This document shows positions 24,590-24,888 of a DNA stretch of 24,888 nt, piece after piece. The DNA lies in NCBI GenBank assembly GCA_046756945.1, contig JBHHXI010000028.1:1-24888 (forward strand). Reading direction: 5' to 3'. The position numbers and the translations under genes are program-made. Source of the stretch: JACZQZ01 sp046756945 (GTDB lineage Bacteria; Pseudomonadota; Alphaproteobacteria; Rhodospirillales; 2-02-FULL-58-16). The notes beneath the pieces were generated by a model that had not been told where the DNA came from, did not search any database, and worked only from the letters and a program-made list of their open reading frames with translations. Numbering within the stretch: the first letter of the stretch is position 1; each line of letters opens with the position of its first letter.

Positions 24590-24888
24590 TCAGACGGAGA
24601 TCATGCCCTCGCGCAGGCGGATGATCTCGACGCGCTCGCCGGCCTTGGCCGGCGGCGCGTGGGGCGGGCGCACGACCAGGCAGTCGGCCCTGGCGAGGCC
24701 GGCCATCATGGCGCTGTCCTGGGCGTCGAAGGGCGTCGCCACCAGGGCGCCGTCGCCGTCCACGTCCAGGGTGGCGCGCCTGTATTCCTGGCGGCGGTCG
24801 TTTTCGCCCAGGTCGCGGCCGAGCAGCGCCGTCGCCGCGGGGCCTTCGGCGCGGCGGATGCCGAGCATCACCTCCATCGCCGGCTTGA
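24590..24888 (-). CDS. moeA: Molybdopterin molybdenumtransferase MoeA, C-terminal part (cut by window edge)
   Basis: The C-terminal 98 or so residues of MoeA, which inserts molybdate into adenylylated molybdopterin to finish molybdenum cofactor. The frame is open to the window edge, so the true start lies beyond it. The visible part covers the end of the core domain (KPAMEVMLGI) and domain IV: EYRRATLDVDGDG, DSAMMAGLARADCLVV near the middle, and AGERVEIIRL at the end. These match the S-x-M-L-x-x-L-x-x-A-D-G-x-(I/V)-V and G-x-x-V-x-(V/I) blocks of domain IV; the usual Gly after Ala-Asp is Cys here. It is upstream of lexA on the same strand with a gap of about 260 bases, and lexA has its own promoter, so the two need not be cotranscribed. 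Confidence 0.85.
   Translation of the reverse strand, partial: KPAMEVMLGIRRAEGPAATALLGRDLGENDRRQEYRRATLDVDGDGALVATPFDAQDSAMMAGLARADCLVVRPPHAPPAKAGERVEIIRLREGMISV

Overview
The window is GC-rich, densely coded bacterial chromosome. The gene order, the GTTC-N7-GTTC type SOS boxes at lexA, the LexA sequence, and LpxI in place of LpxH all point to an alphaproteobacterium, probably of the Rhodospirillales; the genus cannot be named from the sequence. No rRNA, tRNA, CRISPR array, insertion sequence or phage gene was seen.

Region 1 (about 1-11750, + strand) is one long envelope operon: frr, uppS, cdsA, dxr, rseP, bamA, skp/ompH, lpxD, fabZ, lpxA, lpxI, lpxB. Genes overlap by a few bases or are separated by fewer than 40. 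Together they recycle ribosomes, make isoprenoid precursors and the undecaprenyl carrier, make CDP-diacylglycerol, carry out site-2 proteolysis, insert outer-membrane proteins, and build the lipid A disaccharide.

Region 2 (11756-13896, - strand) converges on lpxB with a 3-base gap. It holds an aminotransferase and a Gfo/Idh dehydrogenase, coupled by an ATGA overlap. The pair fits GnnB/GnnA, which make the 3-amino sugar nucleotide used by some LpxA enzymes. This suggests lipid A built on diaminoglucose with extra amide-linked acyl chains. Glyoxalase I (gloA) is divergent from this pair.

Region 3 (14464-17543, + strand) starts with about 450 bases without a convincing gene but with several dyads. 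It is followed by a secreted PstS-like binding protein and a membrane hybrid histidine kinase with a fused C-terminal receiver, probably a binding-protein-modulated sensory pair. This is the least conventional part of the window.

Region 4 (17588-20417, - strand) holds gltX and gltA. A 184-base divergent region with a striking TGATCC repeat/palindrome array separates gltX from an SDR dehydrogenase (+), which is followed by comEC (+).

Region 5 (23621-24888, - strand) holds lexA, with a readable promoter and two SOS boxes, and the 3' end of moeA, cut by the window edge.

Most of the window is ordinary core genome. The points worth following are the gnnAB/lpx link, the binding protein plus hybrid kinase pair, the TGATCC array, and several start-codon decisions. 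I did not find evidence for a wholly new system.
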